A DNA stretch of 64,000 nt from positions 1 through 64,000 of the forward strand of contig NZ_JAPKNM010000071.1 of the NCBI RefSeq assembly GCF_026460985.1, in the 5' to 3' direction. The notes under the pieces were generated by a model. The model saw only the letters and a list, made by a program, of their open reading frames with translations, was not told the DNA's origin and did not search any database. The translations under genes and the position numbers were made by a program. Below are positions 49,441 through 57,790 of this stretch, piece after piece. Position 1 is the first letter of the stretch. The number at the start of each line of letters is the position of its first letter. The DNA comes from Sphingomonas sp. Its GTDB lineage: Bacteria > Pseudomonadota > Alphaproteobacteria > Sphingomonadales > Sphingomonadaceae.

Positions 49441-51165
49441 ATGGCCGATACCCCGACCCCGACACCCAATCTCGAGGACCTGCAGCACTGGACCTGGGTG
49501 CTCGGCCGCGCACAGCAGATGATGCTCGAGCATGGGTTCGACCTGATGGGCCAGATGCCGGCCGCCTCGCCGGCGATGGACCCGACGGGCGCCCTGCGCG
49601 CGAGCGCGAGCTTCTGGGCGGATACGATGCAGCTCTGGCAGCGCTTCCTCGATCCCGCGAACGCGACGCCGTTCGAGGAGACCCCCGAGCAGGCGCGCGA
49701 CAAGCGCTTCAAGGCGCCGCAATGGCGCGAGGAGCCGGTGTTCGACTTCCTGCGCCAGAGCTATTTCGTGATCGCCGACAATCTGCTGAAGGGCGTCGAC
49801 GCGCTCGAAGGGGTGGATCCGAAGCAGAAGGAGCAGATCCGCTTCGCCACGCGGGGCTTCATCGACGCGGTGAGCCCCACCAACTTCCCCGCGACCAATC
49901 CGCAGGTGCTCGAGAAGATCGTCGAGACCAAGGGCGAGAGCCTGCTCAAGGGCCTGCAGAACATGCTGTCGGACGTGGCCAAGGGGCAGATGACGCAGAC
50001 CGCCGAGGGGGCGTTCGAGCTCGGCCGCAACCTGGCGATGACGCCGGGCAAGGTGGTCAAGCGCACCCCGCTCTACGAGCTGATCCAATATTCGCCGGTG
50101 ACCGACGAGGTCTACGCCACCCCGCTGATCATCTTCCCGCCCTGGATCAATCGCTTCTACATCCTCGATCTCACCCCCGAGAAGAGCTTCATCCGCTGGG
50201 CGGTCGAACAGGGACTGACCGTGTTCGTGGTCTCGTGGCGGTCCGCCGATGCGAGCATGAAGGACGTGGTCTGGGACGATTATATCGAGCGTGGCCAGAT
50301 CGACGCGATCGATACGGTGCGCGACCTGCTCGGCGTCGAGGGCGTGCACGCGATCGGCTATTGCGTCGCCGGCACCACGCTGGCGGCGACGCTGGCGGTG
50401 CTGACCGCGCGCGGCGAGGCGGAGAAGGTGAAGAGCGCGACCTTCTTCACCGCGCAGGTCGATTTCTCCGAGGCCGGCGACCTCCAGATGTTCGTCGACG
50501 ACGACCAGCTCGCGTTGATCAAGAGTCTGGGCGGCGAGGGGTTCCTCGACGGGCGCTACATGGCCGCGACCTTCAACCTGCTGCGCGGGCGAGACCTGAT
50601 CTGGAACTATGTCACCAACAACTACCTGATGGGGCAGGACTATGTGCCGTTCGACCTGCTCCATTGGAACTCGGACGTCACCAACCTGCCGTCCACCTGG
50701 CATCTGAGCTATCTCTCGGACCTGTACCGCGACAACAAATTGGTAGTGCCGAACCTGCTCTCGATCGCCGGGACGCCGGTCGACCTCGGCAAGGTGATCA
50801 CGCCGACCTATGTCCAGGCCGGCCGCGAGGACCATATCGCGCCCGCGGCGAGCGTGTGGAAGATCACCCACCACTTCAAGGGGCCGCTCAAGTTCGTGCT
50901 CGCCGGCTCCGGGCACATCGCCGGGGTGGTCAACCCGCCCGCGGCGGGCAAGTACCAATATTGGGTCAACGACGCGAAGGTCGAGACGCTCGCCGAGTTT
51001 GTTGCGGGTGCGAAAGAAACCAAGGGCAGCTGGTGGCCCGACTGGATCGGCTGGGTCGAGAGCGTCGATGCCGCGAAGGTGCGTGCAAAAGGTGCACGCG
51101 TGCCCGGAAAGGGCAAGTTGAAGGCATTGGAGGATGCGCCCGGCAGCTATGTCCGGAGCCGCTGA
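49441..51165 (+). CDS. phaC: Poly(3-hydroxyalkanoate) synthase, class I
   Basis: Polymerises (R)-3-hydroxyacyl-CoA into polyhydroxyalkanoate granules, 574 residues, class I length. The lipase-like box is GYCVAGTTL, with catalytic Cys308, instead of the more common GxCxGG form. Asp464 in QAGREDHIAP and His492 in GSGHIAGVVNPP complete the triad. The N-terminal domain (1-180) with SPTNFPATNPQVLEK is typical. The start MADTPTPTPNLED at 49441 has GGAT upstream and lies 129 bp from the divergent aminotransferase; earlier in-frame sequence is only antisense to that gene. A phasin gene follows, with a PhaR-like operator between. Confidence 0.95.
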   Translation: MADTPTPTPNLEDLQHWTWVLGRAQQMMLEHGFDLMGQMPAASPAMDPTGALRASASFWADTMQLWQRFLDPANATPFEETPEQARDKRFKAPQWREEPVFDFLRQSYFVIADNLLKGVDALEGVDPKQKEQIRFATRGFIDAVSPTNFPATNPQVLEKIVETKGESLLKGLQNMLSDVAKGQMTQTAEGAFELGRNLAMTPGKVVKRTPLYELIQYSPVTDEVYATPLIIFPPWINRFYILDLTPEKSFIRWAVEQGLTVFVVSWRSADASMKDVVWDDYIERGQIDAIDTVRDLLGVEGVHAIGYCVAGTTLAATLAVLTARGEAEKVKSATFFTAQVDFSEAGDLQMFVDDDQLALIKSLGGEGFLDGRYMAATFNLLRGRDLIWNYVTNNYLMGQDYVPFDLLHWNSDVTNLPSTWHLSYLSDLYRDNKLVVPNLLSIAGTPVDLGKVITPTYVQAGREDHIAPAASVWKITHHFKGPLKFVLAGSGHIAGVVNPPAAGKYQYWVNDAKVETLAEFVAGAKETKGSWWPDWIGWVESVDAAKVRAKGARVPGKGKLKALEDAPGSYVRSR

Positions 51166-51194
51166 TTCCGCGCTTTCCGTAGCATAAATCATAT

Positions 51195-51209
51195 TTGTGC
51201 GATGCACAA
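51195..51209. promoter_or_regulatory. Palindrome TTGTGC-GAT-GCACAA upstream of the phasin promoter
   Basis: Perfect 6-bp inverted repeat with a 3-base centre, between the phaC stop and the phasin promoter. Its GC-N3-GC core resembles the TGC-N3-GCA sites bound by PhaR in related bacteria. It could be an upstream operator half or an independent site. Confidence 0.45.
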
Positions 51210-51217
51210 TATTCTCC

Positions 51218-51257
51218 TTGCAATTCGCGCAACACGCCTCTAGATGCTGCATTGCAG
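51218..51257 (+). promoter_or_regulatory. Phasin promoter with PhaR-like operator CTGC-ATT-GCAG
   Basis: -35 TTGCAA (51218-51223), 17-bp spacer, -10 TAGATG (51241-51246), followed at once by TGCTGCATTGCAGCA, whose core (51247-51257) matches the CTGC-N3-GCAG site of the PHA-responsive repressor PhaR in Paracoccus. Binding there would cover the transcription start, as expected for PHA-induced phasin expression. No phaR gene is in the window. Confidence 0.65.
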
Positions 51258-51280
51258 CAATAGTCAGGGGACCGAGTCAC

Positions 51281-52036
51281 ATGGCCACCAAGGGACCGAA
51301 GGCGCCGGCTAAGCCCGTCGCTCCGAAGCCTGCGGCGCGCGCCAGCAAGCCGGCCGCGCCCAAGGCTCAAGCTGTCGCAACCAAGGCTGAGAAGCCCGCG
51401 CCGGTTGTCGTTGCCGAGGCCGTTGCCCCGGTGACCGCTCCCGAGCCGGTCCCGGCCGTGGAAGTCGCGTCGCAGGAAGCAGTCGAAACCGTTCAGCCCG
51501 CGGCAGAGCCGGCCGAAGTCGCCGTCGCGGAGACCGTCAACGTTACCGAGGCCGTCGCCGAGACCGCCGCGGAAACCATCGTCAAGGAAACCACCACCAT
51601 GGCTACCACTTTCGAAACCAACACCGCCAAGGCCCAGGCCCTGTTCGCCGACTGGAACGACCGCACCAAGGCGGCCGTCGAGAAGTCGACCAAGCTGGTC
51701 GAGGAAGCCAACGAGTTCGCCAAGGGCAATCTCGAGGCCGTCGTCGAGTCGAGCCGCATCGCCGCCAAGGGCTTCGAGACCCTCGGCCAGGACGCCGCCG
51801 AATATGGCCGCAAGTCGTTCGAGAGCGCGACCGCCGCGCTGAAGACGCTCGCGACCGTCAAGTCGCCGACCGAATTCTTCAAGCTGCAGAGCGACTTCGT
51901 TCGCGGCGCGTTCGACTCCTATGTCGCCGAAGCCTCGAAGAACACCGAAGCCGTTCTCAAGCTCGCCGGCGATGCCGCGCAGCCGCTTTCGAACCGCTTC
52001 GCGGTTGCGGCCGAGAAGGTGAAGACCGCCGCCTGA
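51281..52036 (+). CDS. Phasin family protein with long Ala/Pro-rich N-terminus
   Basis: Granule-coating protein of 251 residues. The C-terminal half (about 118-251) is the helical phasin domain: AQALFADWNDRTKAAVEKSTKLVEEANEFAKGN in outline, then ESATAALKTLATVKSPTEFFKLQSDFVRGAFDSY in outline. The first 100 residues are an Ala/Pro/Lys and then Ala/Val/Glu-rich low-complexity region (KAPAKPVAPKPAARASKPAA), absent from small phasins and perhaps a linker to DNA or to partner proteins, as in PhaM/PhaF-like phasins. The start at 51281 has AGGGGA upstream. It follows phaC by 116 bp and has its own promoter and terminator. Confidence 0.9.
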   Translation: MATKGPKAPAKPVAPKPAARASKPAAPKAQAVATKAEKPAPVVVAEAVAPVTAPEPVPAVEVASQEAVETVQPAAEPAEVAVAETVNVTEAVAETAAETIVKETTTMATTFETNTAKAQALFADWNDRTKAAVEKSTKLVEEANEFAKGNLEAVVESSRIAAKGFETLGQDAAEYGRKSFESATAALKTLATVKSPTEFFKLQSDFVRGAFDSYVAEASKNTEAVLKLAGDAAQPLSNRFAVAAEKVKTAA

Positions 52037-52067
52037 GCGCTATCCGCGCTCCAGTAAAAGCGTAGAT

Positions 52068-52105
52068 GGGGCGGCTGCCGAAAGGTGGCCGCCCCTTTTC
52101 TTTTT
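52068..52105 (+). terminator. Rho-independent terminator after the phasin gene
   Basis: Stem GGGGCGGC (52068-52075) with GCCGCCCC (52088-52095), a 12-base loop and then TTTTCTTTTT. It is the clearest intrinsic terminator in the window and ends the phasin transcript before clpS. Confidence 0.85.
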
Positions 52106-52187
52106 GACGGCGCGTGCTTTTTTTGAAGATTAACGGCGTCGCTCCGGCCTTGCCTCCCTTTCCGCGAAGCCATATTTTCGACGCGAC

Positions 52188-52550
52188 ATGGTCGAACCCA
52201 GCAAAATCAATATCCGGATGGCCGAGGACGGCGACGACGACACCGGCACGCGCGACCCCTCGGTCGGGCTCGCGACGCGCACCCGCACGCGCACCAAGAA
52301 GCCGACGCCGTACCGCGTGCTGATGCTCAACGACGATTACACCCCGATGGAGTTCGTCGTCCTGTGCCTCCAGCGCTTCTTCCGGATGGACATGGAAGAG
52401 GCGACGCGGGTGATGCTCCACGTCCACCAGCGCGGCGTGGGCGTGTGCGGCGTGTTCAGCTACGAGGTCGCGGAGACCAAGGTGACGCAGGTGATCGATT
52501 TCGCCCGGCAGAACCAGCACCCGCTCCAGTGCACGCTGGAGAAGGCGTGA
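52188..52550 (+). CDS. clpS: ATP-dependent Clp protease adaptor ClpS
   Basis: Adaptor that delivers N-degron proteins to ClpAP, 120 residues. The core is [25 protein letters not shown] (in outline), with the Asn-Asp-Asp-Tyr motif that reads N-terminal residues, followed by [15 protein letters not shown] and the [13 protein letters not shown] helix. The 40-residue N-terminus is extended and charged relative to E. coli. clpA is not in the window. It lies 66 bp upstream of murA in the same direction. Confidence 0.94.
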   Translation: MVEPSKINIRMAEDGDDDTGTRDPSVGLATRTRTRTKKPTPYRVLMLNDDYTPMEFVVLCLQRFFRMDMEEATRVMLHVHQRGVGVCGVFSYEVAETKVTQVIDFARQNQHPLQCTLEKA

Positions 52551-52615
52551 CCTTCGGGGGCTGAGCGGCGCAGGCGGCGCTTGCGTGCACGCGCCGACCG
52601 GCTAGAAGCTCCGCC

Positions 52616-53899
52616 ATGGACCGTATCCTCATCCGCGGCGGCAAGCGCCTTTCCGGCAAGATCGCCATTTCGGGCGCCAAGAACGCCGCGCTCACGCTGA
52701 TGCCCTGCGCATTGCTGACCGACGAGCCGCTCACGCTCCGCAACCTGCCGCGGCTCGCGGACGTCGACAGCTTCGGGCATCTGCTCAACGAGCTCGGCGC
52801 CTCGACCGCGATCGAAGGCACGCGGCCCAATGATTTCGGCCGGGTGCTGACCACGCGGGCCGGCAAGCTGACCTCCACCGTCGCGCCCTATGACATCGTC
52901 CGCAAGATGCGCGCGTCGATCCTCGTGCTCGGTCCGCTGCTCGGCCGCGCGGGCGAGGCGACGGTGTCGCTGCCCGGCGGCTGTGCGATCGGCAACCGGC
53001 CGATCGACCTGCACCTCAAGGCCTTGCAGGCGATGGGCGCCGAGATCGAAGTCGCGGCGGGCTATGTGAAGGCGAGCGCGCCGGGCGGGCGCCTCACGGG
53101 CGGGCGCTTCAGCTTCCCGGTGGTGTCGGTCGGCGCGACCGAGAATGCGCTGATGGCGGCGGTGACCTGCAAGGGCACTACCGTGCTCGACAACGCGGCG
53201 CGCGAGCCCGAGATCGTCGATCTCTGCAACCTGCTCGTCGCGATGGGTGCGCATATCAGCGGCATCGGCACCGAGCGGCTGGAGATCGAAGGCAAGGACC
53301 GGCTGCACGGCGCGACCTATGCGGTGATGCCCGATCGCATCGAGGCGGGCAGCTATGCCTGCGCCGCGGCGATCACCGGCGGCGATGTCGAACTGGTCGG
53401 CGCCGCGGCGAACGACATGCGCGCGACGCTCGACGCGCTCACCCAGGCCGGCGTGACGGTCGAGGAGAAGAAGAGCGGCATCCGCATCGCGGCAGAGGGC
53501 AAGCTCAAGCCGCTGACGCTGTCGACGGCGCCCTTCCCGGGATTCGCGACCGACATGCAGGCGCAATTCATGGCGATGCAGCTCGTCGCCGACGGGGCCA
53601 GCGTGTTCACCGAGACGATCTTCGAGAACCGCTACATGCACGTGCCCGAGCTGGCGCGGATGGGCGCGCATATCGATGTGCGCGGACGCACCGCCGTGGT
53701 GCACGGGCCGACCAGGCTGGTCGGCGCGCCGGTGATGGCGACAGATCTGCGCGCATCGATGAGCCTGATCCTCGCCGGGCTGGTCGCCGAGGGCGAGACC
53801 CAGGTCAACCGCGTCTATCACCTCGACCGCGGATACGAGCGACTCGAGGAGAAACTCCAGGGCGTCGGCGCCGATATCGAGCGCGTCGGCGACGGCTAA
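52616..53899 (+). CDS. murA: UDP-N-acetylglucosamine 1-carboxyvinyltransferase
   Basis: First committed step of peptidoglycan synthesis, adding enolpyruvate to UDP-GlcNAc, 427 residues. The N-terminal [19 protein letters not shown] and [18 protein letters not shown] are conserved. The active-site Cys123 is in [15 protein letters not shown], so the enzyme should be sensitive to fosfomycin. [15 protein letters not shown] sequence and [13 protein letters not shown] complete the fold. It starts 66 bp after clpS. A palindromic repeat begins two bases after its stop. Confidence 0.96.
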   Translation: MDRILIRGGKRLSGKIAISGAKNAALTLMPCALLTDEPLTLRNLPRLADVDSFGHLLNELGASTAIEGTRPNDFGRVLTTRAGKLTSTVAPYDIVRKMRASILVLGPLLGRAGEATVSLPGGCAIGNRPIDLHLKALQAMGAEIEVAAGYVKASAPGGRLTGGRFSFPVVSVGATENALMAAVTCKGTTVLDNAAREPEIVDLCNLLVAMGAHISGIGTERLEIEGKDRLHGATYAVMPDRIEAGSYACAAAITGGDVELVGAAANDMRATLDALTQAGVTVEEKKSGIRIAAEGKLKPLTLSTAPFPGFATDMQAQFMAMQLVADGASVFTETIFENRYMHVPELARMGAHIDVRGRTAVVHGPTRLVGAPVMATDLRASMSLILAGLVAEGETQVNRVYHLDRGYERLEEKLQGVGADIERVGDG

Positions 53900-53901
53900 T
53901 T

Positions 53902-53982
53902 CGTCACCCCAGCGAAAGCCGGGGTCTCGTGCAACATACCGTTCGCTCGCCGCCTGAGATCCCGGCTTTCGCCGGGATGACG
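53902..53982. repeat. Palindromic repeat of the GTCATCCCGGC family
   Basis: 81-bp element in the convergent gap between murA and the GH92 gene. The left arm CGTCACCCCAGCGAAAGCCG and right arm CGGCTTTCGCCGGGATGACG form the outer stem, with inner GTCTCGTGC / GCCTGAGATC remnants. It fills the gap almost completely: two bases after one stop and one base before the other. Confidence 0.85.
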
Positions 53983-53983
53983 A

Positions 53984-56308
53984 TTAGCGCGCCGTACTCG
54001 TCGAGAAGGGCCGTGCCGCGCGCGACGTGCCCCGGCTCTTGTTAGGCGTGGCCTGCATCGTGAAGCGCAGCTCGCCGCCCGCCGACAGCTCCTCATGGGT
54101 GATGTAGCTGCGCGCCAGCGGCTCCCCGTCGAGCGTGACCCTGCCGACATAGCCATTCGTAACCGACAGCCCGTCCGCCACCACCGTGAAGCGCTTGCCG
54201 TTGGGCAGGGTGAGCGTGGCGCGGTCCACGAAGGGGCGGCCGATCACGTATTGGTTCGATCCGGGCGCGACGGGATAGAAGCCGAGCGACGTGAAGACGA
54301 GCCATGAGGACATCTGGCCGAGATCGTCATTGCCCGAAAGGCCGGCGGGGCCGGTCTTGTACTGGCTCTCGACGATCTGCTTCAAACGCTCCTGCGTCCG
54401 CCAGGGTTGGCCGGCGAAGGCATAGAGATAGGCGACGTGGTGGCTGGGCTCGTTGCCGTGGATATACTGGCCGATCAGCCCGGCAATGTCCTCGGCATGG
54501 CTGTAGTCGAGCTTCGAATTGTCGAAGTCGAACATGGCGTCGAGCTTCCCGATCGCGGCCTTGTCGCCGCCGAGCAGAGCGAACATCGCCGCCTGGTCGT
54601 GCGGCACGAACCAGGAATATTGCCAGGCATTGCCCTCGGTATAGTCCGAACCGTAGTTGATCGCGGTGGGATCGAACGGCGTGCGGAAGCTTCCGTCGGC
54701 CTTGCGCGCGCGCAGGAAGCCCGTCTTCGCGTCGAAGCTGTTGCGCCAATTGCCGGCGCGCTTCTCGAAGGCGGCGGCGACGTCGTCTTTGCCGAGCGCG
54801 CGGGCCATGCGGGCGATGGTCCAGTCGTCATAGGCGTATTCGACCGTCTTGGACGCCGCTTCGGGCTCCTTGTCGATGGGCACGTAGCCGAGCCGCATAT
54901 AGTGATCGAGCCCGCCATATTGGCCGTAGCTCGCGCTCTTCACCATGGCATCGAGCGCTGCGTTCGCGTCGAAGCCGCGCACGCCCTTCAGCCAGGCGTC
55001 GGCGATCACCGGCACGGCGTGATAGCCGATCATCGTCCAGGTCTCGCGGCCGTGGAACTGCCAGACTGGGAGGATGCCGAACGGGCTGGCCTGCTGGCTG
55101 GCGAGTAGCGACCGGACGAAGTCGGCGTTGCGGCGCTCGGGCTGGATGAGCAGCAGCAAGGGATGCTCGGCGCGGAAGGTATCCCAGAGCGAGAAGGTCG
55201 AGTGGAAGGTGAAGCCTTCGGCCTTGTGGACCTGGTCGTCGGGCCCGCGATAGCGCCCGTCGGCGTCGGAGAAGACGCTGGGCGCCATCAGCGAGTGGTA
55301 GAGCGCGGTGGCGACCATCGTCTTTGTGGGCGCAGGTGCGTCGATCTCGATCGCCGAGAGTACCTGCTGCCAGGCGGCGCGGGTGCTGGCGCGGACCGCG
55401 TCGAAATTGCCGCGTTGGCTGTCGAGATTGGCGATCGCGCCGTCCTCGTCGACCGCCGAGATCGCGACCTTGAGTTCGAGCGGCTTGTCGAGCTTGCCGA
55501 AATCGAGCCGGGCGACGAGCGCACGGCCCTGGAGTTGGTCGAGATCCTCGCGGCCGCGGCCGGGCCCCTGGAAGCCCTTATACTCGATCTTCTCCTCGCG
55601 GTTGAGGAAGGCGTGGCCGACCAGCGGCACCGAGGGGCGCATCGCGAAATAGAGTTTCCGAGCCGGGGCCCAGCCGCGAGTCTCGCGCATGCCCGTGATC
55701 GTGCCGTCGGGGCGGATGCGGATCGACGACCAGAGCGTCTTGCCCGGATAGTTGTAGAGCCCGCTGCGCAGGTCGAGGATCAGGTGTGCGGGGGCGCCGG
55801 CGGGGAAGGCGTAGCGGTGGACGCCGACGCGGGTGCCGGCGGTCATTTCGGCGCGGATGCCCGAATCGGCGAGCGTGACGGCGTAATAGCCGGGCTGCGC
55901 GGTCTCGCTGTCGTGGCTGAAGCGCGAGCGATAGCCCGAGCCGGGCTGCTTGGGGTCGCCGGGCTCAAGCAGCACGCTCTCGCCGACCGCGGGCATGACG
56001 AGGAAGTCGCCGAGATCCGAATGGCCCGCGCCCGAGAAATGCGTGTGCGAGAAGCCCTGGATCGTCGGATCGTCATGGCGATACCCCGCGGCGTGGCCAT
56101 AGCATTCGCGGACCACGCAGCCGGTGTCGGTGTCGGGGCTCAGCTGCACCATCCCGAACGGCGCCACCGCGCCGGGGAAGGTGTGGCCTTCGCCCCCGGT
56201 GCCGATGAACGGGTCGACGCTTTCATAGCTGGTCTGGGCGGCGAGGGGGGCGGTGGTGAGCGACAGGGCGGCGAGCGCGGCGAACGCGCGGCGGAAGCGA
56301 CTGGGCAT
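53984..56308 (-). CDS. Secreted GH92 alpha-mannosidase
   Basis: Exported exo-alpha-mannosidase of 774 residues. The signal peptide is MPSRFRRAFAALAALSLTTAPLAAQ. The first domain (about 25-270) has VDPFIGTGGEGHTFPGAVAPFGMVQLSPDT (in outline) and GFSHTHFSGAGHSDLGDF, GH92 signatures that include calcium- and sugar-binding residues. The (alpha/alpha)6 domain follows, with FSLWDTFRAEHPLLLL, WQYSWFVPHDQAAMF and GLSGNDDLGQMSSWLVFTSLGFYPV (in outline). It probably removes terminal alpha-mannose from glycans or yeast-type polysaccharide. The start at 56308 is chosen for the signal peptide. A carbohydrate esterase gene lies divergently upstream. Confidence 0.93.
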   Translation of the reverse strand: MPSRFRRAFAALAALSLTTAPLAAQTSYESVDPFIGTGGEGHTFPGAVAPFGMVQLSPDTDTGCVVRECYGHAAGYRHDDPTIQGFSHTHFSGAGHSDLGDFLVMPAVGESVLLEPGDPKQPGSGYRSRFSHDSETAQPGYYAVTLADSGIRAEMTAGTRVGVHRYAFPAGAPAHLILDLRSGLYNYPGKTLWSSIRIRPDGTITGMRETRGWAPARKLYFAMRPSVPLVGHAFLNREEKIEYKGFQGPGRGREDLDQLQGRALVARLDFGKLDKPLELKVAISAVDEDGAIANLDSQRGNFDAVRASTRAAWQQVLSAIEIDAPAPTKTMVATALYHSLMAPSVFSDADGRYRGPDDQVHKAEGFTFHSTFSLWDTFRAEHPLLLLIQPERRNADFVRSLLASQQASPFGILPVWQFHGRETWTMIGYHAVPVIADAWLKGVRGFDANAALDAMVKSASYGQYGGLDHYMRLGYVPIDKEPEAASKTVEYAYDDWTIARMARALGKDDVAAAFEKRAGNWRNSFDAKTGFLRARKADGSFRTPFDPTAINYGSDYTEGNAWQYSWFVPHDQAAMFALLGGDKAAIGKLDAMFDFDNSKLDYSHAEDIAGLIGQYIHGNEPSHHVAYLYAFAGQPWRTQERLKQIVESQYKTGPAGLSGNDDLGQMSSWLVFTSLGFYPVAPGSNQYVIGRPFVDRATLTLPNGKRFTVVADGLSVTNGYVGRVTLDGEPLARSYITHEELSAGGELRFTMQATPNKSRGTSRAARPFSTSTAR

Positions 56309-56374
56309 GCGGGGTTTAGAGCATAGGCGGGCGGCGCATCCAACCCGCTTCGGTGTGCTGCTCGTCGCCTTCTT

Positions 56375-56504
56375 CAATCCTCCCCCGGAGGGGGAAGGGG
56401 ACCAGCGCAGCTGGTGGAGAGGTAGTCTCCCCGAGCGACGTCGCCCGTGGCGACTACCCCTCCACCGCCTTCGGCGGTCCCCCTCCCCCTCCGGGGGAGG
56501 ATTG
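56375..56504. repeat. Palindromic repeat, CAATCCTCCCCCGG arms
   Basis: 130-bp palindrome in the 299-bp divergent gap between the GH92 and SGNH genes. Arms CAATCCTCCCCCGGAGGGGG and CCCCCTCCGGGGGAGGATTG enclose inner hairpins (CCAGCGCAGCTGG, CACCGCCTTCGGCGG). The outer bases match the inner palindrome of the MITE-like copies, but the GGTCGTATCGACA ends are absent. Nothing else is recognised in this gap. Confidence 0.85.
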
Positions 56505-56607
56505 TAGACAGTTCAGGGTTTACCCAGGTCGATCGTTGCCTTTCCAAAGCCTATCGCGTGCGGCTCCGGGGCTAGGCGAAACCATTCCCGCTCCCTAGGC
56601 AGGAGGT

Positions 56608-57606
56608 ATGAAGGCTCTCCTGCTCGCACCGCTCCTGCTCACCGTTCCCCAGGCCGCGCCGCTTCCCGTCCATGTCGGCGGCCGTGTCGTGGCGGGTGAG
56701 AAAGCGACGATATTCGGCTGGCCGGGCGTCTATTTCGAGACCCGTTTCCGCGGCCCGACGCTCAAGGTGGTCACGGTGCCCAATGCGGATCATCTGCGCC
56801 TGCTCGTCGACGGCAAGCCGCGCCATGTCCTGAAGGGCACGGGCGCGGTGGTCGTCACCCTGACCGGCCTGGGGCCGGGGGAGCATGTCGCACGGCTCGA
56901 GAAGGTGACCGAGAGCCAGTCGGGCTCGGCCCGGTTCGGCGGCTTCTTCGCCGAGGACGGCGCGCCCCTGCCGGCAGCGGCGGCGCGCCAGCGCCAGATC
57001 GAGTTCATCGGGGATTCGCACAGCGTCGGCTACGGCAACACCTCGACCACGCGCACCTGCACCGAGCAGGAGGTGCACGACACCACCGATACCCAGCAGG
57101 CCTTCGGGCCGCTGCTCGCGAAGCGGCTCGACGCCGATTACCGCGTGATCGCCTATTCGGGCTATGGCGTGGTGCGCAATTATGCCGGCCACAAGCCGGG
57201 CGAGAATTTGCCGTTCCTCTATGATCGGGCGATTCCGGGCAATCCCGCTCCGGCTGTGGCGGACAGTGCGTGGCGGCCACAGGTCATCGTCATCAACCTC
57301 GGCACCAACGACTTCTCGACGCCGCTCAAGCCGGGCGAGGCCTGGGCCGACGCGGCGGCGCTCCGTGCGGACTATCGGGCCAAGTATGTGGCCTTCGTCC
57401 AGCGGCTGCGCGCCGCCCAGCCCCAGGCACGCTTTGTGCTGATGGCGGCCGAGAACTTCCGCGCCGATGTCGAGCAGGTCGCCGCGGCGACGGGCGCGAC
57501 CCTGGTGGATTCCGGGGCGCTGGAACTGACCGGATGCAACTGGCACCCGTCGCTCAAGGACCATCGCGCGATGGCGGATCGCGTGGCGGCGGCGCTGGGG
57601 CGGTAG
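56608..57606 (+). CDS. Secreted SGNH/GDSL esterase, carbohydrate esterase family 2-like
   Basis: Exported esterase of 332 residues. After the signal peptide (MKALLLAPLLLTVPQAAPLP) comes a beta-sandwich domain (about 25-125) with YFETRFRGPTLKVVTV and LVDGKPRHVL. The SGNH catalytic domain follows: IEFIGDSHSVGYGN (nucleophile Ser), VINLGTNDFSTP (Asn) and WHPSLKDHRAMADR (Asp-His pair). This two-domain layout matches CE2 acetyl-xylan or acetyl-mannan esterases. Together with the divergent GH92 mannosidase it suggests attack on acetylated mannose polysaccharides. Its TAG stop is formed by TA plus the first G of a MITE-like element. Confidence 0.88.
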   Translation: MKALLLAPLLLTVPQAAPLPVHVGGRVVAGEKATIFGWPGVYFETRFRGPTLKVVTVPNADHLRLLVDGKPRHVLKGTGAVVVTLTGLGPGEHVARLEKVTESQSGSARFGGFFAEDGAPLPAAAARQRQIEFIGDSHSVGYGNTSTTRTCTEQEVHDTTDTQQAFGPLLAKRLDADYRVIAYSGYGVVRNYAGHKPGENLPFLYDRAIPGNPAPAVADSAWRPQVIVINLGTNDFSTPLKPGEAWADAAALRADYRAKYVAFVQRLRAAQPQARFVLMAAENFRADVEQVAAATGATLVDSGALELTGCNWHPSLKDHRAMADRVAAALGR

Positions 57607-57790
57607 GTCGTATCGACATACAAATCCTCCCCCGCCAGGGGGAGGTGGCGCCGAAGGCGTCGGAGGGGGAGGTAAGCAGTGTCCTCTCCAATTGAGCACA
57701 GTGATTCCCCCCTCCGTCACGCTACGCGTGCCACCTCCCCCTGGCGGGGGAGGATTGAAAGGCTTCGCTCGCCTGAATGGCGATCCGATC
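57606..57790. mobile_element. MITE-like element, copy 3 of 3
   Basis: 185-bp element with ends GGTCGTATCGACATACA (left) and GATCGGATCGCCATTCA (right, other strand), and TA on both sides (57604-57605 and 57791-57792). The inner palindrome has arms CAAATCCTCCCCCGCC and complement. It fills the convergent gap exactly. Each flanking gene ends in a TAG made of the flanking TA and the first base of the element, so both stop codons depend on the insertion boundary. Confidence 0.85.

Noticed and set aside
50341..50380. GYCVAG in place of the GxCxGG box as a sign of an inactive PHA synthase
   Set aside because: Cys308, Asp464 and His492 are all present, and Ala at this position is known in other class I synthases, so the enzyme is expected to be active.
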